Positions 17,297 to 26,651 of a DNA stretch of 64,000 nucleotides are shown here, piece by piece (position 1 is the stretch's first letter; each line of letters begins with the position of its first letter). The notes beneath the pieces are model-generated. The model saw only the letters and a program-made list of their open reading frames with translations, made no database searches and was not told the origin of the DNA. This stretch comes from an uncultured Sphingomonas sp. (GTDB lineage: Bacteria > Pseudomonadota > Alphaproteobacteria > Sphingomonadales > Sphingomonadaceae). The position numbers were made by a program, and so were the translations under genes. Location: assembly GCA_913776255.1 (NCBI GenBank), contig CAJYLV010000068.1:78243-142242 (forward strand), written 5' to 3'.

Positions 17297-19114
17297 ATGG
17301 AACAACACGCTCTCGTCATCGCCCTCATCGGCGCGCTCGGTATCGGTGCGCAATGGATCGCCTGGCGCACGGGCTGGCCGGCGATCGCGCTGATGCTGGT
17401 CGCCGGCGTGATCGCCGGCCCGGTCCTGGGGCTGATCGATCCGCACCAGACGTTCGGTGCGTTGCTGGAGCCGCTCGTCTCGGTCGCGGTGGCGCTGATC
17501 CTGTTCGAGGGCGGGCTGAGCCTCAACTTCCGCGAGCTCCGGAAAACCGACGGGGCCGTGACCCGCCTGCTGCTCGTCGGCGTGCCGGTCGGCTGGTTCC
17601 TCGGCGCGCTGGCCTGTTACTATGTCGGCGGGCTGGTGTGGCCGGTCGCGATCCTCTTCGCGGGGATCCTCGTCGTCACCGGACCGACCGTCGTCCTGCC
17701 GCTGCTGCGGCAGAGCAACATCGCGACCAGGCCGCGCGCGATCCTGAAGTGGGAAGCGATCGTCAACGATCCGATCGGTGCGCTGTGCGGGGTCATCACC
17801 TTCGAATATCTGCGCCGCAGCGGCGAGGGCGTCACGATCCTCGGGCTGCTCGTCTCGCTCGTCGCCGCGAGCATCGTGTCCGGTCTTATCGGCTATGGCG
17901 CAGCGCGCCTCGTCGGCTGGGCGTTCCCGCGCGGGCATGTCCCGGAATATCTCAAGGCGCCGGTGCTGCTGGTGGCGGTGATCGCCACCTTCGTAGTGTC
18001 CAACCTCGTCCAGCAGGAGACCGGCCTGCTGGCGGTCACCGTGATGGGCGTGGCGCTGGCCAACATGCGGCTCGATTCGCTGCGCGACATCCATCCGTTC
18101 AAGGAGAACGTCACCGTCCTGCTGATCTCGGGCGTGTTCGTGCTGTTGTCGGCGACGCTGAACCTCGAGGTGCTGGAACGGTTCGAGTGGCGCTTCCTCG
18201 CCTTCCTGGTCGCGCTGCTGTTCCTCGTCCGCCCCGCCACCGTCCTGCTCAGCCTCGCCTTCACGCGGGTCCCGTGGAACGAGCGGCTGCTCGTGGCATG
18301 GATCGCCCCGCGCGGAATCGTCGCGGTCGCGATCTCGGGCCTGTTCGCGCTGCGGCTCGGCAACCTCGGCTATGACGACGGCTCGATCCTCGTCACGCTG
18401 TCGTTCGCCGTGGTGATCGCCACGATCATCGCGCACGGCTTCTCGATCGGCGCGGTGGCGAGGCTGCTGAAGGTGACCGGGCCGACCGAGCGCGGCCTGT
18501 TGATCGTCGGCGCCACGCCGTGGAGCAACGCGCTGGCGGCGCAGCTGCTTCAGCTCAACGTCCCCGTCACGATCTGCGACACCAGCTGGCAGCGGCTGAC
18601 GCCCGCGCGGCGTGCGGGGATTCCCACCTATCACGGCGAGATCCTTGCCGAGGCGACCGAGGATCGACTGGACCTTTCCCGGTTCGACGTCTTGGTCGCC
18701 ACCTCCGACAACGAGGCGTACAATGCGCTGGTGTGCAACGAATTCGCCCCGGAGATCGGCCGCGACAACGTCTATCAGCTCGGTGCCGGCTCGCATGGTG
18801 ACGATGCCCGCGCGCTGCCCGCCTCGCTGCGCGGTCGCACCTTGTTCACCAGCGGTCACGGTGTCGAGGAGATCGTCCGGCGCGTCGACGACGGCTGGAC
18901 CTTCCGCAAGACGCGGATCACCGAGAAGTTCGACTTCGAGTCCGCGCGTGCCGACATGGCGGATGAGGCGGACATGCTCCTGCTGCTGCGCAGCGGCGGG
19001 CAGTTGCGCTTCTTCTCGCATGCCAGCCGCCCGACGCCGCAGGCGGGCGACACGATCTTGAGTTTTGTGCCACCGGGTGGAACACGACGCGGACAGCAGG
19101 AGGTGGGTGCGTGA
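17297..19114 (+). CDS. CPA-type cation:proton antiporter with C-terminal Rossmann (RCK-like) domain
   Basis: Residues 1-400 form a membrane domain with the exchanger Asn-Asp pair in WEAIVNDPIGALCG. Residues ~405-605 contain a Rossmann-like segment (GLLIVGATPWSNALAAQLL, then ICDTSW and VLVATSDNEAYN) resembling TrkA-N/RCK domains that bind NAD(H) or nucleotides and gate transport. The canonical GxGxxG is altered to GATPWS, so ligand binding may differ. The stop overlaps the GTG of the next gene (GTGA), implying coupling to the OmpA-type lipoprotein. The start at ATG 17297 has only a weak ribosome-binding site. Confidence 0.87.
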   Translation: MEQHALVIALIGALGIGAQWIAWRTGWPAIALMLVAGVIAGPVLGLIDPHQTFGALLEPLVSVAVALILFEGGLSLNFRELRKTDGAVTRLLLVGVPVGWFLGALACYYVGGLVWPVAILFAGILVVTGPTVVLPLLRQSNIATRPRAILKWEAIVNDPIGALCGVITFEYLRRSGEGVTILGLLVSLVAASIVSGLIGYGAARLVGWAFPRGHVPEYLKAPVLLVAVIATFVVSNLVQQETGLLAVTVMGVALANMRLDSLRDIHPFKENVTVLLISGVFVLLSATLNLEVLERFEWRFLAFLVALLFLVRPATVLLSLAFTRVPWNERLLVAWIAPRGIVAVAISGLFALRLGNLGYDDGSILVTLSFAVVIATIIAHGFSIGAVARLLKVTGPTERGLLIVGATPWSNALAAQLLQLNVPVTICDTSWQRLTPARRAGIPTYHGEILAEATEDRLDLSRFDVLVATSDNEAYNALVCNEFAPEIGRDNVYQLGAGSHGDDARALPASLRGRTLFTSGHGVEEIVRRVDDGWTFRKTRITEKFDFESARADMADEADMLLLLRSGGQLRFFSHASRPTPQAGDTILSFVPPGGTRRGQQEVGA

Positions 19115-19755
19115 AAGAGACGACGTTCTGGAGCCGCCTGGCGCTGGTCGCGCTGTGCGTCGCGGTGGCCGCCTGCACGGCGCCGACCCGCCAGCCCGAA
19201 CAGCCCGCCGACAACGACACCGCCGTCGCGAATGTGCCGGCGGCGGCACCGGAAGAGGCCGACATCAATGCCGATGGCGCGTCGACCAGGTCGATCCTCC
19301 GGCCCGAGGTCAGCGCGCCGACGCCGGAGCCACCTGCCCTCGAGCCGGTCGATGCGACGATCGCCTTCGACCGCAGCGGCCTGACGCTCACCGACGCGTC
19401 GCGGGAACTTCTCGACGAACTCGTCGACCGACCGGCGGTGAAGGCGGGCGGCCCGATCGTGCTGCGCGGGCACAGCGACACGCGCGGCAGCGATCGCGCC
19501 AATCTCGCCACATCGCGCAAACGCGCCGAGATCGTCGCGACCTATCTGAAACAGAAGGGCATCGCCGCCGATCGCATGACGATCATCGCGCTCGGCGAGA
19601 CGACGCCGATCGTGCCGAACGCGCGTCCGGACGGCAGCGACGATCCGGCGGCACGGGAGAAGAACCGGCGGGTCGAGATCCACGTCGACCTGCCCGCCGC
19701 CGCGACGCCCGCCGATGATCGGACCAGCGTCGCGCCGGCCGCGACGGAACAATAG
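19111..19755 (+). CDS. OmpA-family lipoprotein
   Basis: The 214-residue protein has a lipoprotein signal with lipobox VAAC near residue 28, a proline/alanine-rich linker, then an OmpA-like peptidoglycan-binding domain from about residue 90 (IAFDRSGLTLT, RGHSDTRGSDRANLATSRKR, NRRVEIHV). It should be anchored to the outer membrane and bind peptidoglycan. The start is GTG 19111, preceded by AGGAGGTG and overlapping the antiporter stop. Pairing an antiporter with a peptidoglycan-binding lipoprotein in one coupled unit is unusual; a link to envelope stress or turgor is inference. Confidence 0.88.
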   Translation: MKETTFWSRLALVALCVAVAACTAPTRQPEQPADNDTAVANVPAAAPEEADINADGASTRSILRPEVSAPTPEPPALEPVDATIAFDRSGLTLTDASRELLDELVDRPAVKAGGPIVLRGHSDTRGSDRANLATSRKRAEIVATYLKQKGIAADRMTIIALGETTPIVPNARPDGSDDPAAREKNRRVEIHVDLPAAATPADDRTSVAPAATEQ

Positions 19756-19854
19756 CGTGGCCGGGCGACCGGCTGACGCAAGTTTACCGGATTCGCAGGG
19801 CGGCGATGAAACGGTCGGACGGTCGTGCGTTGAGCGGTGACAAAAGGAGCCGCC

Positions 19855-20934
<1,080 letters not shown>

Positions 20935-20997
20935 TCGGCAGATCCTGATCGCCAGCGCGCGCGGCGCGTTTCCCGCATCGAAGATGGAGACGATTCA

Positions 20998-22005
20998 ATG
21001 AAGGCCATGGTGGTGCACGCGCCGGCGGCGCTCGACAATCTTCGCCTGGAGGATCGGCCCGATCCCGGCGCACCGGGCGCGGGCGAGATCCGGGTGAGAT
21101 TGCGGGGCAGCTCGCTGAATTTCCACGATCTGGGCGTGGTGACCGGCCGGATGGGCGCCGCCGACGGGCTGGTCCCGCTCGCCGATGGCGCTGGAATCGT
21201 CGAAGCGGTCGGCGAAGATGTCGGCGAATTCAAGCCCGGCGACAGGGTCGTATCCTGCTTCTTCCCCGACTGGCAGAGCGGCGCGCCGACGGTTGGTGAC
21301 TTCCGGCGGACGCCGGGCGACGGCATCGACGGCTTCGCGCAGGAATTCGTCGTGCGGCCCGCGACCGCGTTCACGCACGCGCCCGAAGGGCTGGACGCGG
21401 TCGAGGCCGCGACGATCACCACGGCGGGGCTCACCGCGTGGCGCGCGCTGGTGGTCGATGGCAAGCTGAAGGCCGGCGACACCGTGTTGCTGCTCGGCAC
21501 CGGCGGCGTCTCGATCTGGGCGCTGCAGGTCGCAAAGCTGATGGGCGCCCGGGTCGCGATCACCTCCTCCTCCGACGAGAAACTAGCGCGCGCGCAGGCG
21601 CTCGGGGCGGATCATGTGGTGAACTATAGGCGCACGGTGGAGTGGGGCCGCGCGATCCGGGACTGGAGCGACGGGCGCGGGGTCGATCACATCGTCGAGG
21701 TGGGCGGTCCGGGAACGCTCGCGCAGTCGATCGAAGCCGTGCGCGTTGGTGGTCACATTTCGCTGATCGGCGTCCTCACCGGCGCCAGCGGCGAGGTGCC
21801 CACCGCCGCGCTGATGAGCAAGCAGGCGCGCCTCCAGGGGCTGATCGTCGGCAGCCGCAGCGAGCAGCAGGATTTCGTCCGGGCGATCGAGCAGGGCAAG
21901 CTGCGCCCGGTCATCGACCGCCGTTTCGCGCTCGAGGAACTCGCCGACGCCTTTCGCTACGAGATGAGCGCGGCGCATTTCGGCAAGATCGGCGTGGCGT
22001 GGTGA
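20998..22005 (+). CDS. MDR-family NAD(P)-dependent alcohol dehydrogenase / quinone-oxidoreductase-like
   Basis: The 335-residue protein has the N-terminal GroES-like domain and a Rossmann domain beginning LLLGTGGVSIWALQVAKLMG. The catalytic zinc ligands of classic alcohol dehydrogenases are not evident: the Cys after the first strand is replaced by SLNFHDLGVVTGR. It is therefore closer to zinc-independent enoyl/quinone reductases. The start has GGAG upstream. It sits downstream of an aldo/keto reductase on the same strand. The LacI gene that follows is on the opposite strand, 15 bases away. Confidence 0.88.
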   Translation: MKAMVVHAPAALDNLRLEDRPDPGAPGAGEIRVRLRGSSLNFHDLGVVTGRMGAADGLVPLADGAGIVEAVGEDVGEFKPGDRVVSCFFPDWQSGAPTVGDFRRTPGDGIDGFAQEFVVRPATAFTHAPEGLDAVEAATITTAGLTAWRALVVDGKLKAGDTVLLLGTGGVSIWALQVAKLMGARVAITSSSDEKLARAQALGADHVVNYRRTVEWGRAIRDWSDGRGVDHIVEVGGPGTLAQSIEAVRVGGHISLIGVLTGASGEVPTAALMSKQARLQGLIVGSRSEQQDFVRAIEQGKLRPVIDRRFALEELADAFRYEMSAAHFGKIGVAW

Positions 22006-22020
22006 GCTGAGCGGTGCCGG

Positions 22021-23052
22021 CTAGCGGCCCTGTTGCGTGGCGTGACTTTGTCGCAGCCGCAATTCCATCGGCCAGCGCAGGTGCAGGCGCGCGCGGGCAT
22101 TGCTGTCCTTGTCGGCGATGATCGCCACCAGCTCCTGCGCCAGTGCGAGGCCGAGCGCGTTCAGATCGAGCGTAAAGCAGGTCAGATCGGGCGACAATGC
22201 CTGACAGGTCGGATTGTCGCGCAACCCGACCACCGCAATGTCGCGCCCCGGTTCGCAGCCAAGGCCGCGCAGCGCGCGATAGGCGCCGACCGGGGCGGTT
22301 TCCCCCATCAATAACAACGCCGACGGCGGCTGCGCCAGCGCCATCAGCTCGCGCGTCGCCGCCTCGCCATCATGTTCGTCGGTGTCGCCGCGGTGGATCA
22401 GGGCCTCGTCCACGGCAAGCCCGGCCTCGGCGAGCGCGGCGCGATATTCGGCGACCACGATGTGGCTGTTGTTGATCGTCGCCGGCGGGGTCACCAGCCC
22501 GATGCGGTGATGCCCGTTGGCGAGCAGCAGCGTCATAGCCTCGGCGACGACGCCTTCGAAGTCGAGGTCGATCCAGGAATAATCGCCGACCGACGCGGTG
22601 CGCCCCAGCGCGACGAAGGGAATACGACGCTCCGACAGCAGCTTGATCCGGGCATCCTCGAACTGCGTGCCGGACAGCAGCCAGCCGTCCACCGTGCCGC
22701 GGGCGATATGGCGGCGCAGGAACGTCTCGCCATCCTCGCCTTTCCGCGCGAGCAGGATGACCAGATCGAGGCCGTGTTCGACCAGCCCGGCCTGCACGCC
22801 TTCGAGCAGCGCCATGAAGAACGGGTCGCCGTGCACCGCGCTATCATGTTCCAGCGTCAGCATGAAACCGACCGTCGCGGTTCGTCCGATCCGCAGCGTC
22901 CGGCCGAACTGGTTGGGCGTGTAGCCGAGCGCCGACGCCGCTTCCAGCACGCGTTGCCGGGTTAAGGGACTGACATCCTTACGATCATTTAGCGCGCGCG
23001 AGACCGTGCCGATCGACAAGCCCAGATGGCCGGCAAGCGCCCGAATGTCCAT
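22021..23052 (-). CDS. LacI family repressor of the 22-32 kb carbohydrate locus
   Basis: The 343-residue protein begins directly with the LacI helix-turn-helix (IRALAGHLGLSIGTVSRALN) and continues into the hinge and a sugar-binding-protein-like domain. It is divergent from the GH31 gene. The 121-base gap between them contains a LacI-type palindrome at 23124-23139, just after a TTGACA at 23094. It very likely represses the GH31-GPH-hydrolase-TonB receptor operon until an oligosaccharide or its monosaccharide product binds. The inducer is not predictable from sequence. Confidence 0.92.
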   Translation of the reverse strand: MDIRALAGHLGLSIGTVSRALNDRKDVSPLTRQRVLEAASALGYTPNQFGRTLRIGRTATVGFMLTLEHDSAVHGDPFFMALLEGVQAGLVEHGLDLVILLARKGEDGETFLRRHIARGTVDGWLLSGTQFEDARIKLLSERRIPFVALGRTASVGDYSWIDLDFEGVVAEAMTLLLANGHHRIGLVTPPATINNSHIVVAEYRAALAEAGLAVDEALIHRGDTDEHDGEAATRELMALAQPPSALLLMGETAPVGAYRALRGLGCEPGRDIAVVGLRDNPTCQALSPDLTCFTLDLNALGLALAQELVAIIADKDSNARARLHLRWPMELRLRQSHATQQGR

Positions 23053-23093
23053 CCGCGCCTGATCGCCGCCGCACGCCTGCGGCGCAAGGCCCC

Positions 23094-23139
23094 TTGACAG
23101 ACACCCACGTCAAACGCACAAGACCGGAAACGTTTACGG
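23094..23139 (+). promoter_or_regulatory. Promoter and LacI-type operator of the GH31 operon
   Basis: TTGACA at 23094-23099 is a good -35 box; the -10 near 23117 is weak. CCGGAAACGTTTACGG (23124-23139) is a palindrome with one mismatched pair and the AAACGTTT core known from LacI/GalR operators. Its place just downstream of the putative -10 suits repression. An additional inverted repeat TTGAC-N10-GTCAA (23094-23113) overlaps the -35. Confidence 0.6.
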
Positions 23140-23173
23140 CTCGGAGCTGCCGAGCGGGGAGAGGAAGAAAAGC

Positions 23174-25234
23174 GTGGAAACGCTGACGCTTGAAGAGCGC
23201 GCGATCGCCTGGGCCTATGACGGCGACTGGGTGCGGATCGAGGCGCATGGGCCGAGCGGATTGCGGCTGCGTGCCTCGACCTACGCCCCCCGCCCCGCCG
23301 CGCCGGGCGCGTTGCTCGACATCGCTCCGGTCGTCGCGACGATCGAACGGGACGGTTCGGTGGCACGAATCCACAACGGCGGGATCATTGCGGAGCTGGA
23401 TTTGCAAGGCCGCGTGCGCTTTCTGGACACCGCCGGACGCGTTCTGCTCGAAGAAAAATGGCGACAGCGCGATACGGTCACCAGATTCTGGACGGTCGGC
23501 AGCGAGACGGTCGAGACGATCAGCGCATTGGGTCTGGCCGGGCGCGAATTCCGTCCGCTGCCGGGCGGCGCGGCGCAGATCACGGTGCGGTTCGAGGCGA
23601 AGCCCGGCGAGCGGCTGTACGGCATGGGCCAGTACCAGCAGCCCAACCTCGATCTCGCCGGCTGCGTGCTGGAACTGGCGCAGCGCAACTCGCAGGCGAG
23701 CGTCCCGTTCGTCGTCTCGAGCCACGGCTATGGCATGTTGTGGAACAGCCCGGCGGTCGGCGAAGCGTGTTTCGCGGCCAATGGCGCGGTCTGGACCGCG
23801 CGCGCCGCGCATGAGATCGATTACTGGATCACCGCCGCCGACACGCCCGCGCAGATCGTGCGCAACTATGCGCAGGTCACCGGCACCGCGCCGATGATGC
23901 CCGATTATGCGCTGGGGCTGTGGCAGAGCAAGCTGCGCTACCGCACGCAGGACGAGCTGCTGGCGGTGGCGCGCGGCTATCGCGACCGCGGCATCCCGCT
24001 GGCGGTGATCGTCGCGGACTTCTTCCACTGGCCGGTGCAGGGCGACTGGCGGTTCGACGCGCGCGAATGGCCCGACCCGGCGGCAATGTGCGCCGAGCTG
24101 GCGGCGATGGGCACCGCGTTGATGGTGTCGGTGTGGCCGACCGTCGATCCGCGTTCGGAGAATTACCCGACGCTCGCCGAGCGCGGCTATCTGGTGCGCG
24201 CCAACCGCGGCGTCGACGTGCAGCAGGAGTTCCTCGGCAACACGCGCTTCCTCGACGTCACGCACCCCGGCGCGCGCGACTTCCTGTGGCAGACGCTGAA
24301 GCGCAACTATCGCGACAAGGGCGTGACGTTGTTCTGGCTGGACGAGGCCGAGCCCGAATATGGCGCCTATGACTTCGATAACTATCGCTATCATGCCGGC
24401 GAGGTGCTGGCGGTCGGCAATGCCTATCCGCTGCATTATGCGCAGGCGCTCCACGACGGGCTGGCCGCCGAGGGCGCGGGCGAGACCGTCAGCCTGGTGC
24501 GCTGCGCTTGGGCGGGGAGCCAGCGTTATGGTGCGCTGATCTGGTCGGGCGACATCCACAGCTCGTTCACCGCGATGCGCAACCAGCTGAGCGCCGGGCT
24601 CAACATGGCGATGGCGGGCATCCCGTGGTGGACGACCGATATCGGCGGCTTCCACGGCGGTGATGTCGATGATCCGGCGTTCCACGAGCTGATGATCCGC
24701 TGGTTCCAATGGGCAGTGTTCACCCCAGTGCTGCGGATGCACGGGCATCGCGACCCGATCACCTCACCCGCCGAGCCGTTCCGCGACGGGGTGGCGCAAT
24801 GCGATACCGGCGCGGGCAACGAATTGTGGAGCTTCGGCGACGACGTGTTCGCGATCCTGCGCCGCTATGCCGGCTTGCGCGAGCGGCTGCGGCCCTATGT
24901 CGCCGAACTGATGCGCGCCGCGCATGCGGCGGGCGACCCGCCGATGCGGCCGATGTTCTACGACTATCCCGAGCAGCCGCGCAGCTGGGACGTCGACGAC
25001 CAATATATGTTCGGCCCCGACCTCTTAGTCGCGCCGGTCACCGCGGCGGGCGTCGACGCGCGCGACGTGTGGCTGCCGGCGGGCGCGTGGATCGACGCCT
25101 GGTCAGGGGCGGAAGTGGCGGGCGACGCGACGATCCGCTGCGCCGCGCCGCGCGACCGGTTGCCGGTGTTCGTCCGCGCCGGCGCGCGCGTCGCGGATGC
25201 GTTCGTGGACACCCCGACGGACGCTGGGGCATGA
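23174..25234 (+). CDS. GH31 family alpha-glycosidase, probably alpha-xylosidase
   Basis: The 686-residue enzyme has no signal peptide and should be cytoplasmic. An N-terminal beta-sandwich (RLYGMGQYQQPNLDL block) is followed by the (beta/alpha)8 domain with nucleophile Asp390 in LFWLDEAEPEYG and acid/base Asp460 in IWSGDIHSSF, then C-terminal beta domains. FFHWPVQGDWRFD and WWTTDIGGFHGG are typical of the alpha-xylosidase branch of GH31. It would remove alpha-xylosyl or alpha-glucosyl groups from imported oligosaccharides. GTG 23174 has GAGAGGAAG just upstream. Its stop overlaps the symporter start (ATGA). Confidence 0.88.
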   Translation: METLTLEERAIAWAYDGDWVRIEAHGPSGLRLRASTYAPRPAAPGALLDIAPVVATIERDGSVARIHNGGIIAELDLQGRVRFLDTAGRVLLEEKWRQRDTVTRFWTVGSETVETISALGLAGREFRPLPGGAAQITVRFEAKPGERLYGMGQYQQPNLDLAGCVLELAQRNSQASVPFVVSSHGYGMLWNSPAVGEACFAANGAVWTARAAHEIDYWITAADTPAQIVRNYAQVTGTAPMMPDYALGLWQSKLRYRTQDELLAVARGYRDRGIPLAVIVADFFHWPVQGDWRFDAREWPDPAAMCAELAAMGTALMVSVWPTVDPRSENYPTLAERGYLVRANRGVDVQQEFLGNTRFLDVTHPGARDFLWQTLKRNYRDKGVTLFWLDEAEPEYGAYDFDNYRYHAGEVLAVGNAYPLHYAQALHDGLAAEGAGETVSLVRCAWAGSQRYGALIWSGDIHSSFTAMRNQLSAGLNMAMAGIPWWTTDIGGFHGGDVDDPAFHELMIRWFQWAVFTPVLRMHGHRDPITSPAEPFRDGVAQCDTGAGNELWSFGDDVFAILRRYAGLRERLRPYVAELMRAAHAAGDPPMRPMFYDYPEQPRSWDVDDQYMFGPDLLVAPVTAAGVDARDVWLPAGAWIDAWSGAEVAGDATIRCAAPRDRLPVFVRAGARVADAFVDTPTDAGA

Positions 25235-26619
25235 CGACGATCGCGCAACAGGGCGACGCCGCGCCGGTCCACCCCGCCCCGGCCCCGGCCGCGCACGTCC
25301 CGTTCGGCGAGAAGGTCGCCTATGGCTTCGGCGACGCCGGGGGGACGATCATCACCGGGCTGATCGCCAATTTCCTGACCTTCTATTACACCGACGTGTT
25401 CGGGATCGCGCCGGGCGTGGTCGGCATCCTGTTCCTGTCGCTGCGCATCTTCGACGCGATCTCCGATCCGCTGATCGGGATCATGGCCGACCGCACGAAG
25501 ACGCGCTGGGGGCAATTCCGCCCGTATCTGCTGTGGACCGCGATTCCGGTCGGGCTGAGCTGCTTCCTGACCTTCCAGTCGCCCGATCTTGGGCAGGACG
25601 GCAAGGTCGCCTATGCCGCGATCACCTATTTCCTGCTCGCCTTCTCCTATTCGCTCAACAACGTGCCCTATTGCGCGCTGGTGACGCGGATGACCGACAG
25701 CGCCGAGGAAGGCGTCGCGTGCCAGTCGGTGCGGTTCGCGATGGTGGCGATCGCCTCGTTCACCGTCTCGGTCGGGCTGCCGATCATGGTGCGCGCGCTG
25801 GGCGCGGGCGATGTCGCGCGCGGCTATCGCGACGGCGTGGCGATCCTGAGCCTCGCCGCGGTGGCGATGTTCCTGATCTGCTTCCTGTTCGTGCGCGAGC
25901 GCGTCACCGTCGCGGCCGCGGAGGAACCGCCGCTGCGCGTCGCGATCGCCAATACGCTGAAGAACGACCAGCTCCGCATCACCTTCGCGATGACGCTGCT
26001 GCTGATCGCGATCTTCAACACCAAGGGCGGCGCGGCGCTCTATTTCATCACTTACGTGCTGAACGGCGGAACGACCTATCAGGCGTTCTTCTTCGGCATC
26101 GCGACGATCGGCGGGTTCGTCGGCTCGATCGTCGTCACCTTCTTCACCCGCCGCCACGACGTGCGAACGATCTATATCTGGGTCAATCTGATCCTCGTCG
26201 CCGGGCATGTCGCCGCCTTCTTCGTGCCGGGCGATTATCCGACCCTGTGGCTGGTGCTGGTCGGGCTGTGCTGCATCGTGCTGGGCTGCACCTTGCCGCT
26301 GCACTTCACGCTGATCCAGCTGGCCGACCAATATGGTGAATGGAAGCTGGGGATGCGCTCGTCGGGGATGAGCTTCGCGTTCAACCAGTTCTTCGTGAAG
26401 CTGGCGTGGGCGGTCGCGGGGGCGCTGATCAGCGCCGTGCTGGTGCTCGTCTCCTACAAGGCCGGCGCGGGCAACCAGACGCCCTTGTCGCTGACGGGGA
26501 TCCGCGCACTGTCGACGCTGGTGCCGGCGGCGATGCACCTGCTGCTCGCCGTCACGATCGGCCGGCTGATCCTCAACCGCGCGACGATCGCGCGCATGAA
26601 CGCGGCGCGCGCCGCATGA
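25231..26619 (+). CDS. GPH family glycoside:cation symporter
   Basis: The 462-residue, 12-segment protein has the glycoside-pentoside-hexuronide signature DPLIGIMADRTKTRWGQ in the loop after helix 2, with the following FRPYLLW. It should move an oligosaccharide or glycoside across the inner membrane with Na+ or H+. The ATG at 25231 overlaps the GH31 stop, and its own stop abuts the next gene, so translation is coupled through the operon. Relatives accompany GH31 alpha-xylosidases, which supports isoprimeverose- or xyloglucan-like substrates, but this remains inference. Confidence 0.92.
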   Translation: MTTIAQQGDAAPVHPAPAPAAHVPFGEKVAYGFGDAGGTIITGLIANFLTFYYTDVFGIAPGVVGILFLSLRIFDAISDPLIGIMADRTKTRWGQFRPYLLWTAIPVGLSCFLTFQSPDLGQDGKVAYAAITYFLLAFSYSLNNVPYCALVTRMTDSAEEGVACQSVRFAMVAIASFTVSVGLPIMVRALGAGDVARGYRDGVAILSLAAVAMFLICFLFVRERVTVAAAEEPPLRVAIANTLKNDQLRITFAMTLLLIAIFNTKGGAALYFITYVLNGGTTYQAFFFGIATIGGFVGSIVVTFFTRRHDVRTIYIWVNLILVAGHVAAFFVPGDYPTLWLVLVGLCCIVLGCTLPLHFTLIQLADQYGEWKLGMRSSGMSFAFNQFFVKLAWAVAGALISAVLVLVSYKAGAGNQTPLSLTGIRALSTLVPAAMHLLLAVTIGRLILNRATIARMNAARAA

Positions 26620-26651
26620 CCGCCGCCCCGCCCCTCCCGGAGTTTCGACCG

